Assembly: GCA_013115135.1 (NCBI GenBank)
Contig: JABANP010000066.1
Coordinates: 62,001-126,000 of the forward strand
DNA length: 64,000 nucleotides
Source: Perkinsus olseni
Lineage: Eukaryota; Perkinsozoa; Perkinsida; Perkinsidae
Direction of reading: 5' to 3'
Below are positions 22,604 through 33,532 of the stretch, one piece after another. How positions within the stretch are numbered: position 1 is the first letter of the stretch; each line of letters starts with the position of its first letter. A program made the position numbers and the translations under genes. Below the pieces are notes generated by a model that worked only from the letters and a program-made list of their open reading frames with translations, made no database searches and was not told the DNA's origin.

Positions 22604-23578
22604 TTACGCGGACTTCAAGAGAGCCTGACGCTGCTTCTCCTTAGCCCTGTTATCAAGAGTCTCCTGGAAGGCCTTCCACATGACAGAGAAGAACATACCC
22701 TGAAGACCGTTGGTGAGGATACGAGTAGCAAGGCCACGGCCGAAGAGTCCAGCGTAACCATCCTTGGCAACGATATTCCTGACAGCCTGGGGATAGGTGA
22801 GAGGCACCTGGGAAGTCTGCTTAGTGGTCTTGAGCACCCTAAGGGAGTTCGAAATGCAATCGGACACGAAGGATGAGCAGAAACCGAGCACGGCGTTACG
22901 CACATATTTGCCATACTTGAAGTTGAAATCGGGCAAATGAGCGTTCAGAGTGTTATGGGTGACGAACCACGGGTAGTGGCCAACCCAAGTGGCGGCCATG
23001 GCACCGAGAGTACCGTGCCACAAATTGGAGATACCGTGAGTCTTCACCTTGTTCATGAGGACCTTCATACCAGCCTCGCCCTCGACCTGCTTGGTGGTCT
23101 TCCAGGCATCGATAGGCATGAGGAAGGCACGGAAGCATGCGGCACCGCAAGAGGCGAAGGCGGTCTTGACACCGATGGGCATGTTCTGAGTGGCCTGAGT
23201 GTTATCCAAGAGAGCCAATACACCAACGTTAGCGGCGGTATCACCGAAACGAGACATGGGGGCCTGGATCAGGGCGGGGACAAGACCACGGTAGAAACGG
23301 GGAATGCCACCCTCGGCGTAAAGCTTCTTGAGGACCTCACCGAGATGACCACCATAACGATACTGGTAGTTCATAGTGGTACGCATCCACATAAGGGCGA
23401 ACACGTTAACAACCTGGGCGGAAGCACCAGCGATACCACCGCGGAAGGCGGCCTTGGTGGCCTTGTTGAGGACATCAGCGGCGGAGAGCTGCTTGCGCTG
23501 CTGTTCCAGAGCAGCAGCCTGGGCAGGCGCGGGGGCGGCAGTAGTGGTAGTTGTCGCGGGTGCGGCGGAAGTAGACAT
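22604..23578 (-). CDS. SLC25-like mitochondrial carrier, atypical
   Basis: This is a single exon of 324 codons. I chose the ATG at 23,576-23,578 (MSTSAAPATTTT) over upstream in-frame codons because a Thr/Ala/Pro-rich tail followed directly by the carrier fold is typical. Three roughly 100-residue repeats can be followed: FRGGIAGASAQVVNVFALMW, a middle repeat with MPIDAWKTTKQVEG, and a last repeat with SNSLRVLKTTKQ. Only the middle repeat keeps the family motif P-x-[DE]-x-x-[KR]; the first has no Pro or acidic residue there and the third reads SNSLR. That places it among divergent inner-membrane carriers of unknown substrate. Codon use is strongly biased (repeated CTC, GTC, AAG), which suggests high expression. 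It is divergently arranged with the SLC13-like gene. Confidence 0.85.
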   Translation of the reverse strand: MSTSAAPATTTTTAAPAPAQAAALEQQRKQLSAADVLNKATKAAFRGGIAGASAQVVNVFALMWMRTTMNYQYRYGGHLGEVLKKLYAEGGIPRFYRGLVPALIQAPMSRFGDTAANVGVLALLDNTQATQNMPIGVKTAFASCGAACFRAFLMPIDAWKTTKQVEGEAGMKVLMNKVKTHGISNLWHGTLGAMAATWVGHYPWFVTHNTLNAHLPDFNFKYGKYVRNAVLGFCSSFVSDCISNSLRVLKTTKQTSQVPLTYPQAVRNIVAKDGYAGLFGRGLATRILTNGLQGMFFSVMWKAFQETLDNRAKEKQRQALLKSA

Positions 23579-24563
23579 AATATTTAAGGGAGAAAAATGT
23601 AGCTTCTGGCAACGAGGAGAGCTAATTCTCACAACTCGAAATCGAGACCCACTTCTCACTCCCTCCTCGAATGGCTTCCAGAACGATAAACTAACGCCAT
23701 GAGCATTGCCGTACCGCAAAAGGAGCAACAACTAACTACAGTAGATCACAAGACACAGACTTAAGCTTACAGCCCGTTCAACCTCGGTACACAATTTGCA
23801 ATCAATTCTACGTTAATAACTGGCGGACAGTCTGCCCCTCTCCATAAGGTGGACTCCTCGAGGCTGACGGATCCACCTACAAACTGATTACTGTCCAGAG
23901 TCGCGGCGCTAGTAAGCATCCCGTTCCTAGCTCCGGACCGCAAGATTTCACGCAAAAAGCGCACGCCCCAAAAGCTGCAGGCCAGAAGCGCATATCAGAA
24001 CGGAATGCACGTCTCGGTCCTGAACTGCTCCCTAGGAATTACCATAGCATTTTTGGATAGGATAGGCGTCCCTCTGAGGAATAATAGAGAAAAAATACTC
24101 CCACGGCGCCTGAGCTGTCAGCGTGATTTATGGAGATTCTCTTGAAATAGTTTCTGAGTTCAACAACCGACCTACCAGACGGACCTTTCCACTGGGGCCG
24201 CGAAGTTGGTGGAGTGTGCGCCTCGTTCATGCCGCGCTGTAGAGGTGATTCGCAGGAAGCAAGTAAGCGGACGACGTCTTCGATACCTTTGGGGAGCAAT
24301 TTGGAAGCCTCAGAGTCCGGTGTGCCGTGGCTCGAGATATTTAATAAAGTATAGAGACATTGATCAACACAGAAATCTGTCCCGTACAGTCTGCAGGCGA
24401 CTTCATATCAGCCAAGCTAGTTCCCGTCAGTCTTCGCGGTGTGAATGCACTGGCGAGTGCATCGCGGTTAATAAGAATTAATCCAATAGAATCTTGTTGT
24501 TCGAATGACTTCGTGAGATGACCCGAGAGTGCAACCTTCGTAGCTCCTCTTCATTGTGGGTCA
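23579..24563. promoter_or_regulatory. Divergent intergenic region between carrier and anion transporter
   Basis: The 985 bp separate the start codons of two oppositely transcribed genes, so both promoters should lie here. No TATA-like or repeated box stands out to me, and no coding frame is convincing. Confidence 0.4.
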
Positions 24564-26213
24564 ATGCCCGAATCGATTTCCTCCGAGTTGCCGGTGGATG
24601 ACCCGACAGATTCACCCAAGAAGCCCTACCAGACCGTCAGGGCTCGCATCAGGCAGCTAATCCTGTGGCACAACCAGCAGTGGAAGGGCATACGGTTCCC
24701 AGGAGCCGCGCTGTTCTTCTTCAAGTTCTTCTTCCTCGGCTTCGCCATAGCGCCTAAGGATGTGCCTCGAGACGCCTGGTGGGGTGTGACCTTAACCGCC
24801 TGTGCCTGCATGGGGTCGGCCGTGCTGCCCCTTCCCCTGCCGGCCTTCTGCGTGTTTGTCTTGGCCCTTGCTGGTTTGTCAGGGGGGATGACATCCGAGG
24901 AGATCGTCTCGGGCTTCGGTAGTCCAGACCTGTGGTTCAACATGTTCAGCTTCATGACTATGAGAGCCTTCACTGTGACAGGCCTTGGTCAGAGACTTGG
25001 CCTCCTTGTTTACAAGTACATAGGATTCAACGTCCTACTAGTGGCCTATGTTATCTGTGCGCTTGAGCTCATCTTGGCTCTATTCATAACATCCCCAGCA
25101 GTCCGTGGTGTCGGCTTGGTCATGCCCGTGCTGGTGCCATTCCTGGAGCATGGTTACAAGTCCTCTCCCCAACAGGGGACACAGCGAGAGGTCGGCAGCT
25201 ATCTGATCCTCGTAGAGATTACAGCCAATGCCTTCACCAGCGCATGCTGGCTTACTGGTTACAACGATGTTAACCACTTCATCGCCACTTATCTCGGCGA
25301 ACAAGGCTTGGACGCGGACTTCGACTTCTGGGCGACTCAGGTCGCCATCCCTGTGCTACTGGCTGTACTTTTGGTTCCACTGATGCTCTACTTGCTGCAC
25401 CGGCCCGAGTACATCCGGAACCCCACCGCTTACAAGGATGCATGCGAACAGCTGAGATCGCTCGGAACCGTCTCCTGCCCGGAAGTAAGCTCGCTCTCAC
25501 GTCTCAGTAGCTCCCCAGCCCGTGGCCTCCTGCGCTCAGGTCATTGTGGCTATCATCTATGTTGCCACTTTCGTTCTCTGGGTTGCCGCGTCGATGTCGC
25601 CTGGCTTCTACATCAGCGATATGATCATCGCTGCCATCGGTAAGCCGGTCACCTGTGTAGGGGCTATGCTCATGCTGCTCGCTCGACAGGTATCGCAGCC
25701 CTCCTAGCATTCGGCATCATTGAATCCGAGTCGGCGATACTCGAAGACAAGCGCCCCTTTCGGATGCTCTTTTACTACGGGATGCTCCTTTCGATCATTC
25801 AAACTGCCGTGGCCAAGGGCTACTGGGCCTATCCCTTCGCTGGCAAGTATGTTGTGGAATGGCTGTCCGACCTACCAGTCGGCAGCTCAGTCCTGCTCGG
25901 TTCTTTTGTTATGTACTTCACATCTTATGTTTATACTTCTCCATTAGCTCACGCTAGAGATTTCTATCCCCCTATCTTCGAGACGATGCTCCAAAATGGT
26001 GTTCCTGCTCGTCTAGGGTCGAGTGCATTGTCATATGTCACCATGGCTCGTAATCTATCACCGTACACTTCCCCGACCAATCCTGCCTACTACGCCCTCG
26101 AGTACGTCACCGCTCGCCAGTGGTGGTTCTGTGGGGTAGCATCGCTTGTACTAAACTACTTGTTCCTCATCTCTGTGGGATTCTTGTGGTGGCTCATAAT
26201 TGGCGACTGGTGA
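24564..26213 (+). CDS. SLC13/DASS-family anion transporter
   Basis: There are three exons: 24,564-25,484, 25,540-25,639 and 25,690-26,213. The introns are 55 and 50 nt (GTAAGC...CTCAG and GTAAGCC...GACAG), and the joined frame is exactly 514 codons. The protein has a cytosolic tail of about 45 residues, then membrane segments such as LFFFKFFFLGFAIAP and LPLPAFCVFVLALAGLSGG. The DASS-type first half ends LILVEITANAFTSACWLTGYN, and the C-terminus ends LISVGFLWWLIIGDW, a typical DASS ending. The family carries di- or tricarboxylates or sulfate with sodium or by exchange. Plastid 2-oxoglutarate/malate translocators belong to the same superfamily, so a plastid or plasma-membrane location are both possible; no clear transit peptide is seen. 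Confidence 0.85.
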
Positions 26214-27313
26214 TTGATTCATCCCTCCCGCTTGTGGAGGTTAGCGCATCAGCGTTCTATTCCGTATTTTTCCTACATTTCTCCGCAATTTCGGATCGCA
26301 CTGCCACTGTTCCTAAATGTAGTGGATTTGTTACTCTGGATCTAATGAAGTCGTTGCGTCAATAGTCTATCAGCAAATGCGCTCAAGATGAGGCTCAGTA
26401 CGACAATCAATACTATGAATACGCGGTGGAAATTTGGCATCTATGCTAAAGGTATTCCAGCTAGTGATTCAAGAGAACTAAGGAGTGCCAGTCGTTATTC
26501 ATCAAAGCCGGAACGAATCATCTTCCTAGGAACAATCGAGTCAGAATCAGAGCGCACACACTAAGTTTGGTTTTTCCGGTGCAGGGAGGTGCGGTGGCAA
26601 TCGGAGACTAGCCTAGCACGAGAAGTAAATTGACCGAAATGACTCCACTGCGACGCACCAGTAGCGGAGATTAGATCATTCACGCGGAGCGAGATAGTAG
26701 CCGGAAGAGTGATAATGATAGTGTCCAACCTAAGCATCGCGGACGTTAGCTCCACAGGCTGCACGCATACTAGTAGCTAAGCGGCTCAACTGTATGCCCC
26801 TTATAGACAATGAGGTACGGTTGCCACGAATACGGAGCGAAAGGGAAGCGATGCGGCCTCCGTCGTACACAGTTTTCTCACCCAGGATGGCTTCTGAGTC
26901 GGCAATGCTGATTACATGCGCTCGCGCTTTGGTGCATGAAAACTACGCGTCGCGTCACGAGAGCCTTTCGTACGTCACGCGAGACGGCCAGCGTGCGACT
27001 TCCCGTATGATCTCCTCAGCTTCACGTAAGCCCGATCGTGGTCATGGTCTGGATTCCAGGCAAACGGTTTGGTGGGAGCGAACGTTTCAGCCTTGGCGTT
27101 TGACCGACAACCCGAAGATAGGCTCGCGGAGTCCGAGCGCTCGAGTTCACTATACAGATTCCGTGCCGAACTTCCGAGATCTGAATGAGATCAAGCAACT
27201 CCAAAGCTGATGCTTTTGGGATTCTATGTTACCAGATTTACCTTGCTTCACATATATCCTGTCCCAGTACAACGGTAGGTGGTTTCCCTGTAGGATTTAG
27301 CATTGGATTATAA
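26214..27313. other. Intergenic region
   Basis: This is 1.1 kb between the anion transporter and the TIR-like gene. One open frame of 138 codons (26,794-27,210, plus strand) shows no domain, no hydrophobic pattern and no splice logic, so I leave it unannotated. The sequence becomes more AT-rich toward the TIR-like gene. Confidence 0.4.
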
Positions 27314-28807
27314 ATGTCCGAACGCCTCTCTGTGGACCACACTGGGCCATCGCCGGATTCCCATCGGGGATGTGCGGATGCGCGCTTACGAGGCTGCTCC
27401 CTGTCTTCTATCATGAGGGACCGTTCTTTCCTTCATGATTCCGAGAGTCATAAAGATGCGTACGACGAGTCATTACCGGTCAGATCTCTCGACTTCTTCT
27501 TAAGCCATTCCTGGTCGGCTGATGGCTTTTGGAAACAGATGGCCCTTTTTATTTGTTACAGCAGTTATACTTACAGAGTAATGTTATTTTCATCTTTGAT
27601 CGGGGCATATTTACTATACACCCCCGATCGTCGCAGGGCACACACTGAACTGATAGTGTTCGTTTTCGGTTTTGTATCATTCCTAGTTAGCCTTTTTATT
27701 ATACCATTACTTAAGCATCGTAATACTATGGTATTTCTTGATAAATGTTGTATACCGCAGAATGACCCTGTGGCCAAGGCCTATGGTATATCAATGCTCG
27801 CCGATTATCTCCGCGGTTCGAAAAAACTAGTGATACTCTGGTCCCCTGATTATCTCGATCGTCTGTGGTGCGTCTACGAGTTGGCCGTCTTTCTGCGGAC
27901 ACATGGTAAAGAAGATGTGATCTTGGTCAACCTGGACCATTTTAAGCTCTGTGTGTCACTCATGCTTCTGCAGTTTTTAAGTATCCCCCTCCTGAGTCTT
28001 GCGGAACAGCACATATCAGGGCGGATAGTATATGTGGGCTATGCCTTAGGTGCTGCTACGAGTTTCCTTATTGGTCAAAGAGCCTTCGGTGCGAGCGATC
28101 AGTGGCAAGGATTCTGTTCGAAGGTTGAACGGTTCAGCGTCCACCGGGCTAAGTGCTCAACTTCAGCTGACCGTAACACTCTCAGGAAGCTCATAACTGA
28201 TATGTACGGCTCAGAGGAGAAGTTTGCGGCAATCGTGAGGGCCATCTGGTTGGGTGAAGGCAAAGAGAAGCATTACCCAGCTTGGCTGTTCTCGATGACG
28301 ACGCTTCGAATCCTCTGTGCCCCGTACATCCCCCTCGTTGCTGCAAGCACTGTGAATTCTATTGTTCACAGAACGCGTGGAGTTAGCATACCCCTCATAC
28401 CGGTGTACCGCCCAGGAGTAATTCCTGAACCTTTACCAAACAGTTTTTATGTAACCTATTGGGATCTCCGGACCTCGATCATACCACTAATAATGCTGTC
28501 CTTTCGTGCTCCGCTCATGCTGATCGTAGCACATAAACTCACAACAAGTTCGACGTTCAGGAAACTTGGCAAACGGTTTCTGGCTGTAACCTTCTCTCTG
28601 ACCTTTGCCGCGTACAATTGTTCAACACAGTTTATATGCAGTTCGCATATCTTTTATCATCCACGCCGCGTGGCTGCGATACGCGGGTCTATGGATGAGG
28701 TGCTCTTCTGGCTTGGCGGGATCATCGCTGTGAGTGTCGTCTTTTCACTTTTACGACGCTCGTACGCATCTGAGCTCTTTATTGATTTATCTCAACCGTC
28801 CAACTAA
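27314..28807 (+). CDS. Membrane TIR-like domain protein
   Basis: This is a single exon of 497 residues starting MSERLSVDHTG. The core motifs are those of a TIR-like fold: LDFFLSHSW (59-67, first strand and loop), MVFLDKCCIPQND (139-151), KKLVILWSPDYLDRLWCVYELAVF (170-193). In TIR NADases a Glu in the W-C-x-x-E-L segment is catalytic (family knowledge); here it would be E189. Unusually, two hydrophobic spans (about 76-102 and 112-133) sit between the first strand and the FLDK strand, and further membrane spans follow at about 208-260, 325-345 and in the last 120 residues. The domain therefore appears tied to the membrane. The gene lacks introns and is more AT-rich than its neighbours. Signalling or NAD cleavage is an inference. 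Confidence 0.75.
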   Translation: MSERLSVDHTGPSPDSHRGCADARLRGCSLSSIMRDRSFLHDSESHKDAYDESLPVRSLDFFLSHSWSADGFWKQMALFICYSSYTYRVMLFSSLIGAYLLYTPDRRRAHTELIVFVFGFVSFLVSLFIIPLLKHRNTMVFLDKCCIPQNDPVAKAYGISMLADYLRGSKKLVILWSPDYLDRLWCVYELAVFLRTHGKEDVILVNLDHFKLCVSLMLLQFLSIPLLSLAEQHISGRIVYVGYALGAATSFLIGQRAFGASDQWQGFCSKVERFSVHRAKCSTSADRNTLRKLITDMYGSEEKFAAIVRAIWLGEGKEKHYPAWLFSMTTLRILCAPYIPLVAASTVNSIVHRTRGVSIPLIPVYRPGVIPEPLPNSFYVTYWDLRTSIIPLIMLSFRAPLMLIVAHKLTTSSTFRKLGKRFLAVTFSLTFAAYNCSTQFICSSHIFYHPRRVAAIRGSMDEVLFWLGGIIAVSVVFSLLRRSYASELFIDLSQPSN

Positions 28808-28878
28808 TAGCAAACTTATTCTTCCTTCACACTCTCTTTTCTCCGTCAGAGTAGAGTCGCGTTTATAGAGTTCGTAGA

Positions 28879-29101
28879 ATGACCCAGTTCGCCTTTAGCG
28901 CCGCTTCGAACAGGGTCAACTTGACCCGGTCAAGAAGCGGTTCAGATCAGATGTACGATCCCGACGAGTGTGAGTACTTTACTCATAGGAGCCGAGCACT
29001 CGGAAGTTGATGGCCGCCTCATCTCGAGTAAGGAAATGGCTGCGATCTGCCAGTACACTGGCCACTCAATTCCCAAGGGACACATTGAAATCAGATTATA
29101 A
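28879..29101 (+). CDS. Possible small two-exon gene
   Basis: An ATG at 28,879 opens MTQFAFSAASNRVNLTRS. A 39-nt GT...AG intron (GTGAGTAC...GGAAG, about 28,970-29,008) joins DPDE to FDGRLISSKEMAAICQYTGH and a stop at 29,101, giving about 61 residues. The joined frame looks protein-like but has no known domain. It starts only about 70 nt after the stop of the TIR-like gene on the same strand. This is a speculative call. Confidence 0.3.
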
Positions 29102-30040
29102 GCATCTCATTGGTCATTCGCTACGTCTATGCACAAGAAGGGCGAACGTCCACTCTGCATATTCTTCACGACTTCGCGACAAAAACTACAAGACTCTCGT
29201 CAGCCTTGCACACGGAGGAGACGACATAGACACTGTTGTTCATGGGGCTCATGAAAAGGAACCCAGACCGATACAAGATGCTCGAAATATGTAGCTCAAG
29301 AGAGTGAGCAAAGCTTCCAGAGGCTGTTGAAGAAAGTGTACCGCAAAAGAATGGGAAGCAGACGACTGGGGCTTTTCGACTGAGAGATATTAGCGAGTTG
29401 TGCGGCTGCTGACGCTCCCGTATAAATGTACGAGATAAATAATGATAACAACAAGGGGATTGCAATCGTAGTCTAAAAATATATTCACGTGCACAGTTCG
29501 AGTGGGAGTTATAGAGATCAGTAGACATCGATGATTAGCAGGTGATGGGTATAGATATTAGAGCCTCAGTGCGACAGCAGTAGTACGATACGAAAAGATA
29601 AGTATATTTCTAGTTGATTAACACGCGATGAAACAGGGAGCAATGGACTGTTCACCCGTGACATAGATATTAGCAACCCTCAAGATGATGGCGACTTCGA
29701 CTTCCTCATTATGATTAATAAAAGCATTGGCGGGAAACTGGATTCGGTTGAGCAGCGAGAAGGTTGGATAGAAGCATCTGCTGCTGCTGCTGCTGGTCAG
29801 TCACCACAGCCGCCTCTGCAACAGGGGTTGGAACGATATCGATAATAATAACGGGCGATCTCGTCTCATTAGGGTTGTGGTAATGGTGGAGGTGCATCTG
29901 CTACTACTGAAGCATCATTTGAGATTGGTCGACTTTTGCGATACCTGAAAGAAACACTCCTAACACTCAACTAAATTTCATATATCCATGAAAAAAAACC
30001 AATAACGCACAGTCTTGGCAAGCTTAAAGCAACTGCCAGC
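29102..30040. other. Intergenic region with CTG microsatellite
   Basis: This is AT-rich, low-complexity sequence. A short CTG run at about 29,779-29,796 yields poly-Ala on the plus strand and poly-Gln on the minus strand in short frames, which I do not accept as a gene. Nothing else is supportable. Confidence 0.4.
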
Positions 30041-30995
30041 ATGCAGCAGCCACTGCTTCAAACGAAACTATTCGCACTAGTAAGACAACTCTTTACCCAG
30101 CGGGAGTTCTCAGAGATGGTGCTACCTCAGCAGTTAACTTTCCGATCATTGCTGAGCCCAAGAACTCGCGTGACGGCTGGTGGGCTAACTCGCTCATCGG
30201 GCTCGATGAACAGCACTTCCGGGCTGAAAGTCACTGACAAAAACTCAACATTCTCATTCCATTGGCTTTGCCGTTTGTCGCAGAGGTGCCCATCTTTCAT
30301 AGGCCTACCTGTAGCCTTCCGCTGGATACTGGGGCGAGATGATGGCACGTTCGCGGGGGTGAATACTGACTTGAGCGAGGAACGACTTCGGATACTCGGA
30401 GTGCCCGCAGTGGTGCCTGAGTATGAAAGACAGGGAGCTGGCAACGGTGAGTGACCACATACTGGCTTCGAAATCAGAGCTATCAACCGTCTTAGTGAAG
30501 CTCTGTAGAAGACCCATTACGGGAAGCCGAGGCTTAGCCAGCGACGCTGAGTATGCAGCACAACTCGATGCCACTATCGCCTCCACCTGGGATGAAAATC
30601 AGGCGAACAATGAAACATTGGATGCTTACATCGGATACAGCGAACTGCGGCGAGGACGGTGTGTGGGTCAATAGACCTCCACTACACCTTATCCTGTGTA
30701 CTAGAGCGGCTGTCTCCTTGTACAGTGGCCTGATAGAAGCTGAAATCTGCGATGAATTTGTCATTGACAAGGGTAACCTCAGGATATGTATATCCTTAGA
30801 GGGAGATGTCACCAGCATATGCGGGAGAATCTTCCAGTAGAAGCTGTCGTATCGGCAATTCTCCGATCCGTCCTGCGCAGCGGGAAGAATATCCGAACGC
30901 TGGCTGACTTAGATTATTACACTATCAGCCTGACTGACGAAGCGCGACTCGGAGTCAATGTACCGGTAACTGAAAGGGAACCGATATCGACCTAA
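30041..30995 (+). CDS. Uncharacterised multi-exon protein
   Basis: Consistent splice phases link at least four exons. AGN and ELSTVLVKL are joined across GTGAGTGACC...AAATCAG (about 30,448-30,478). ELRRGR and AAVSLYSGLIEAEICDEF are joined across GTGTGTGGG...GTACTAG. DK and VEAVVSAILRSVLRSG are joined across a 66-nt intron GTAACCTC...TTCCAG. The end is NVPVTEREPIST and a stop at 30,993-30,995. The C-terminal part is rich in helix-forming residues with acidic patches. I recognise no domain. The 5' end is uncertain; the frame opens at the ATG at 30,041 (MQQPLLQTKL) but an upstream exon is possible. The good splice logic is the main argument that this is a real gene. Confidence 0.5.
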
Positions 30996-31344
30996 GATAC
31001 TCCAACACGCTCCTTACGCCAGTTCGGCTCGTCTGCGAGGACTCTCCCGTCTGCTGTCACAGTCAAGGGCGGCTAGTACATGCAACACCAATCTAGAAGA
31101 GCGAGACAGACCTGATCAAAGCACGAACAAGAAGACAAGAAATTCCTGCTCGAAGTGTCCAAGATCGATTGGACGATGGACTCACCCATGTAGTATCTCG
31201 AGCCCAGCACTTCCCTAGCGGCCTCACCGCTCGTCAGTGCTTCTTCCTTCAGTCGGTCGTTGCTCGTAGTGTCGCTGCCACTACCTCGCGGTAGGGGCTG
31301 GAAGGGCTCGATAGCAGCCTGAGAATACCAGAGGTAACTCATCA

Positions 31345-33196
31345 CTACACAGTGGCCCTTCTCCCCACCAAACGATCGTCCTCGCAGCACTGGCCCAACA
31401 ACCACGGATGTCGACGAGCCTGCTCGGCAGTCATACGCTTCTGAGGATTAGCGTTGAGCAGGCTCGTGATGAAGGAGCCAAACACTGGGCAGTAGCCCAC
31501 AGACGGCCCCTCGTCTCCTACGATCTTCCCATCGCACCTGAGGAGGAGGAGCGAACCGCAGTGACTAGACAAACACCGGTCGCGAACAGACCTACTCGCC
31601 AGCACTGGAGTCGCTCCTCGAGCGGGCAGAATCAGGCACGTCACCAGGACACGTGAGAATGGTCGGGTCAGCCTTGAGCAACAGCTCGAGAGTCCTGCCA
31701 TTCATCTCGTACGATCTGTGAGACTCCGGCGAGCCCTTCTTCTGGGAGAGGATCTGATATCCTCGATAACGCGAGGGGCCCAGCCGTCCAATTTACATTA
31801 TGTATGTTCCTGTGGCGAGGGCCAGTCGTCATGAGCAGCGCGATGATACCAGCGCTCCACATGTCCGACGCACAGCTGGCCTCACCTCGGAACACCTCAG
31901 GCGCTACGTACGGGTATCTGAGAGACAACAGTGGTAGCAGCAGTATTGGGGCAAGGCAGCTATGCACTTCCCGGCTTACGTTCCGCACACTCGACTCCGT
32001 AGCTCTCCGTGAGACCGTGTGGCGAATCCAAAATCGATGAGTTTAAGGCAGCAGTTTGAGTCAATGATGAAGTGCTCCAGCTTAACATCTCGGTGCATTA
32101 TATTCAAACGATGCCTGAACAACCACGGCTGGACAGCTCCAAGAAAGGACTATGGCGAAGACTCACAAGTAAGCGAGAGCGTCGATAATCTGACTGAGAA
32201 CGATGCGCGCCTCACTACGCCTGAGAGTACCTGAACAACGGGAAATACACAAATAGCGCAAGGGAGGGGGTGGTTCACGTCGACGGATAGCCAGCCATTC
32301 GCAGAGGTCTTTGCCTTGGATGTACTCCATGACGAGCCACAACTTGGAGCTGGTCTCATAAACAGCGTGTAGCTTACATACTGAGGGGTGGTCAGTCGAT
32401 AGCAGCACTGACGCCTCGTGAGCAGCAAGGTTCAATACACCTGACCGCGATACGCTCACAGGCGTCGCGGAGGAACGACTGAGGACCATCACCTTTGTCC
32501 GCCAGTCGACGTTTGTCAAGCAGCTTAATCGCATACTTGAGGCCCGATGCACGATGATAGCCAACCACAACTGATCCAGAGAATCTGCGGAGGGGACCGC
32601 ACTACTAGACGAGTCAAGCAGTTACTCTTACCCGCTGCCAATGGCGCTCTCGAGCCGGTAGTCCTGGCTGATGTGACGGTGTATGATCTTGCTACTCAAT
32701 ACCTGATCTCAACAGCATTCTAGAAGGGCTAGAAGTCAAAAAACTATTCCTCGACAAGACCCCTCCTGAGGAAGGTCTCCTCTCAGCATTCTCATCGACC
32801 ATTCCCAGTAACGACAGCGACAGAATTGCACGCTGGAAGGGTCTCACCTTGTCCTCTGGATTGGGGCTCTTGACTATATAACGAGCCCCAGCACTGCTAC
32901 TGCTGCTACTAGTGCTCGGAGGGATCCTCGGACGTGCATCGTTACTGCGAGCAGACCTCGTAGAGGCCGTCATTGCAGTGCCAGCGGAGAGACCAGTAGA
33001 GCCAAAGTACTTTCTCGGACGACTTGGACGACGACACACAGGCGGGGGCTGAGGTGAGATAGAGGGGCTCTTGCACACGAAGCACGGATCGTGATGATTC
33101 ACCTACCGCTGGACCGGGCCTATTCTTCGGTGGAGCTTGTCGAGTACAGCCGAGGACGCCGCATCCGATAATGGCATCAATGATAGCGTCAAACAT
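31345..33196 (-). CDS. CAMK-like Ser/Thr protein kinase
   Basis: Start ATG at 33,194-33,196 (MFDAIIDAIIGCGVLG). A Pro/Ser/Arg-rich N-terminal region (about 32,700-33,100) precedes the kinase. The kinase motifs come in order across short introns: LESAIGSGFSGSVVVGYH (G-loop), GLKYAIKLLDK (Lys), NLAAHEASVLL (helix C Glu), LWLVMEYIQGKDLCEWL (hinge), NIMHRDVKLEHFII (catalytic loop), LKLIDFGFA (DFG), YPYVAPEVFRGEASCASDMWSAGIIALLMTTG (APE and helix F), and NANPQKRMTAEQARRHPWLLGQ. The protein ends soon after, with no EF-hands, so it is not a calcium-dependent kinase in itself. The catalytic-loop Asn is His here (HRDVKLEH). Substrate and pathway are unknown. Confidence 0.85.
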
Positions 33197-33532
33197 TTGT
33201 CAACAAAACGGTTCGAGGGAAGCAAAAACAAAAATATTCCTGCACAGAATACTGTCCAGCCAATGCCGCTGGTAACGTCAATACAACAACAACAGGATGA
33301 AGGAAAGCATCACTAGGTATCGTATCATGCACTGCCCCTACTACTGTACCTACGCCTCAGCACTGCCGTCACCACAGTCAGCACACGAGGCTCACGGTGC
33401 GCTCTGCTGCTGCTGCTGCTCCTGCGTTGTTTCACTAATAGGTGAGAGCTGATTCCTCAGCTCTGAATTAGCCTTCGAGTTCACTCTAGGGGTGAACTTG
33501 GGCGCTACACCAGTAATTCGTTGCTCCATCAT

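Noticed and set aside
22937..23587. Plus-strand frame of about 216 codons rich in Gly and Thr.
   Set aside because: It is the antisense shadow of the strongly codon-biased carrier gene.
26794..27210. Plus-strand frame of 138 codons.
   Set aside because: No domain, splice logic or composition bias; the length is within chance for this base composition.
29715..29897. Minus-strand poly-Gln frame.
   Set aside because: It arises from a CTG microsatellite; the plus strand gives an equally open poly-Ala frame, and neither has further support.
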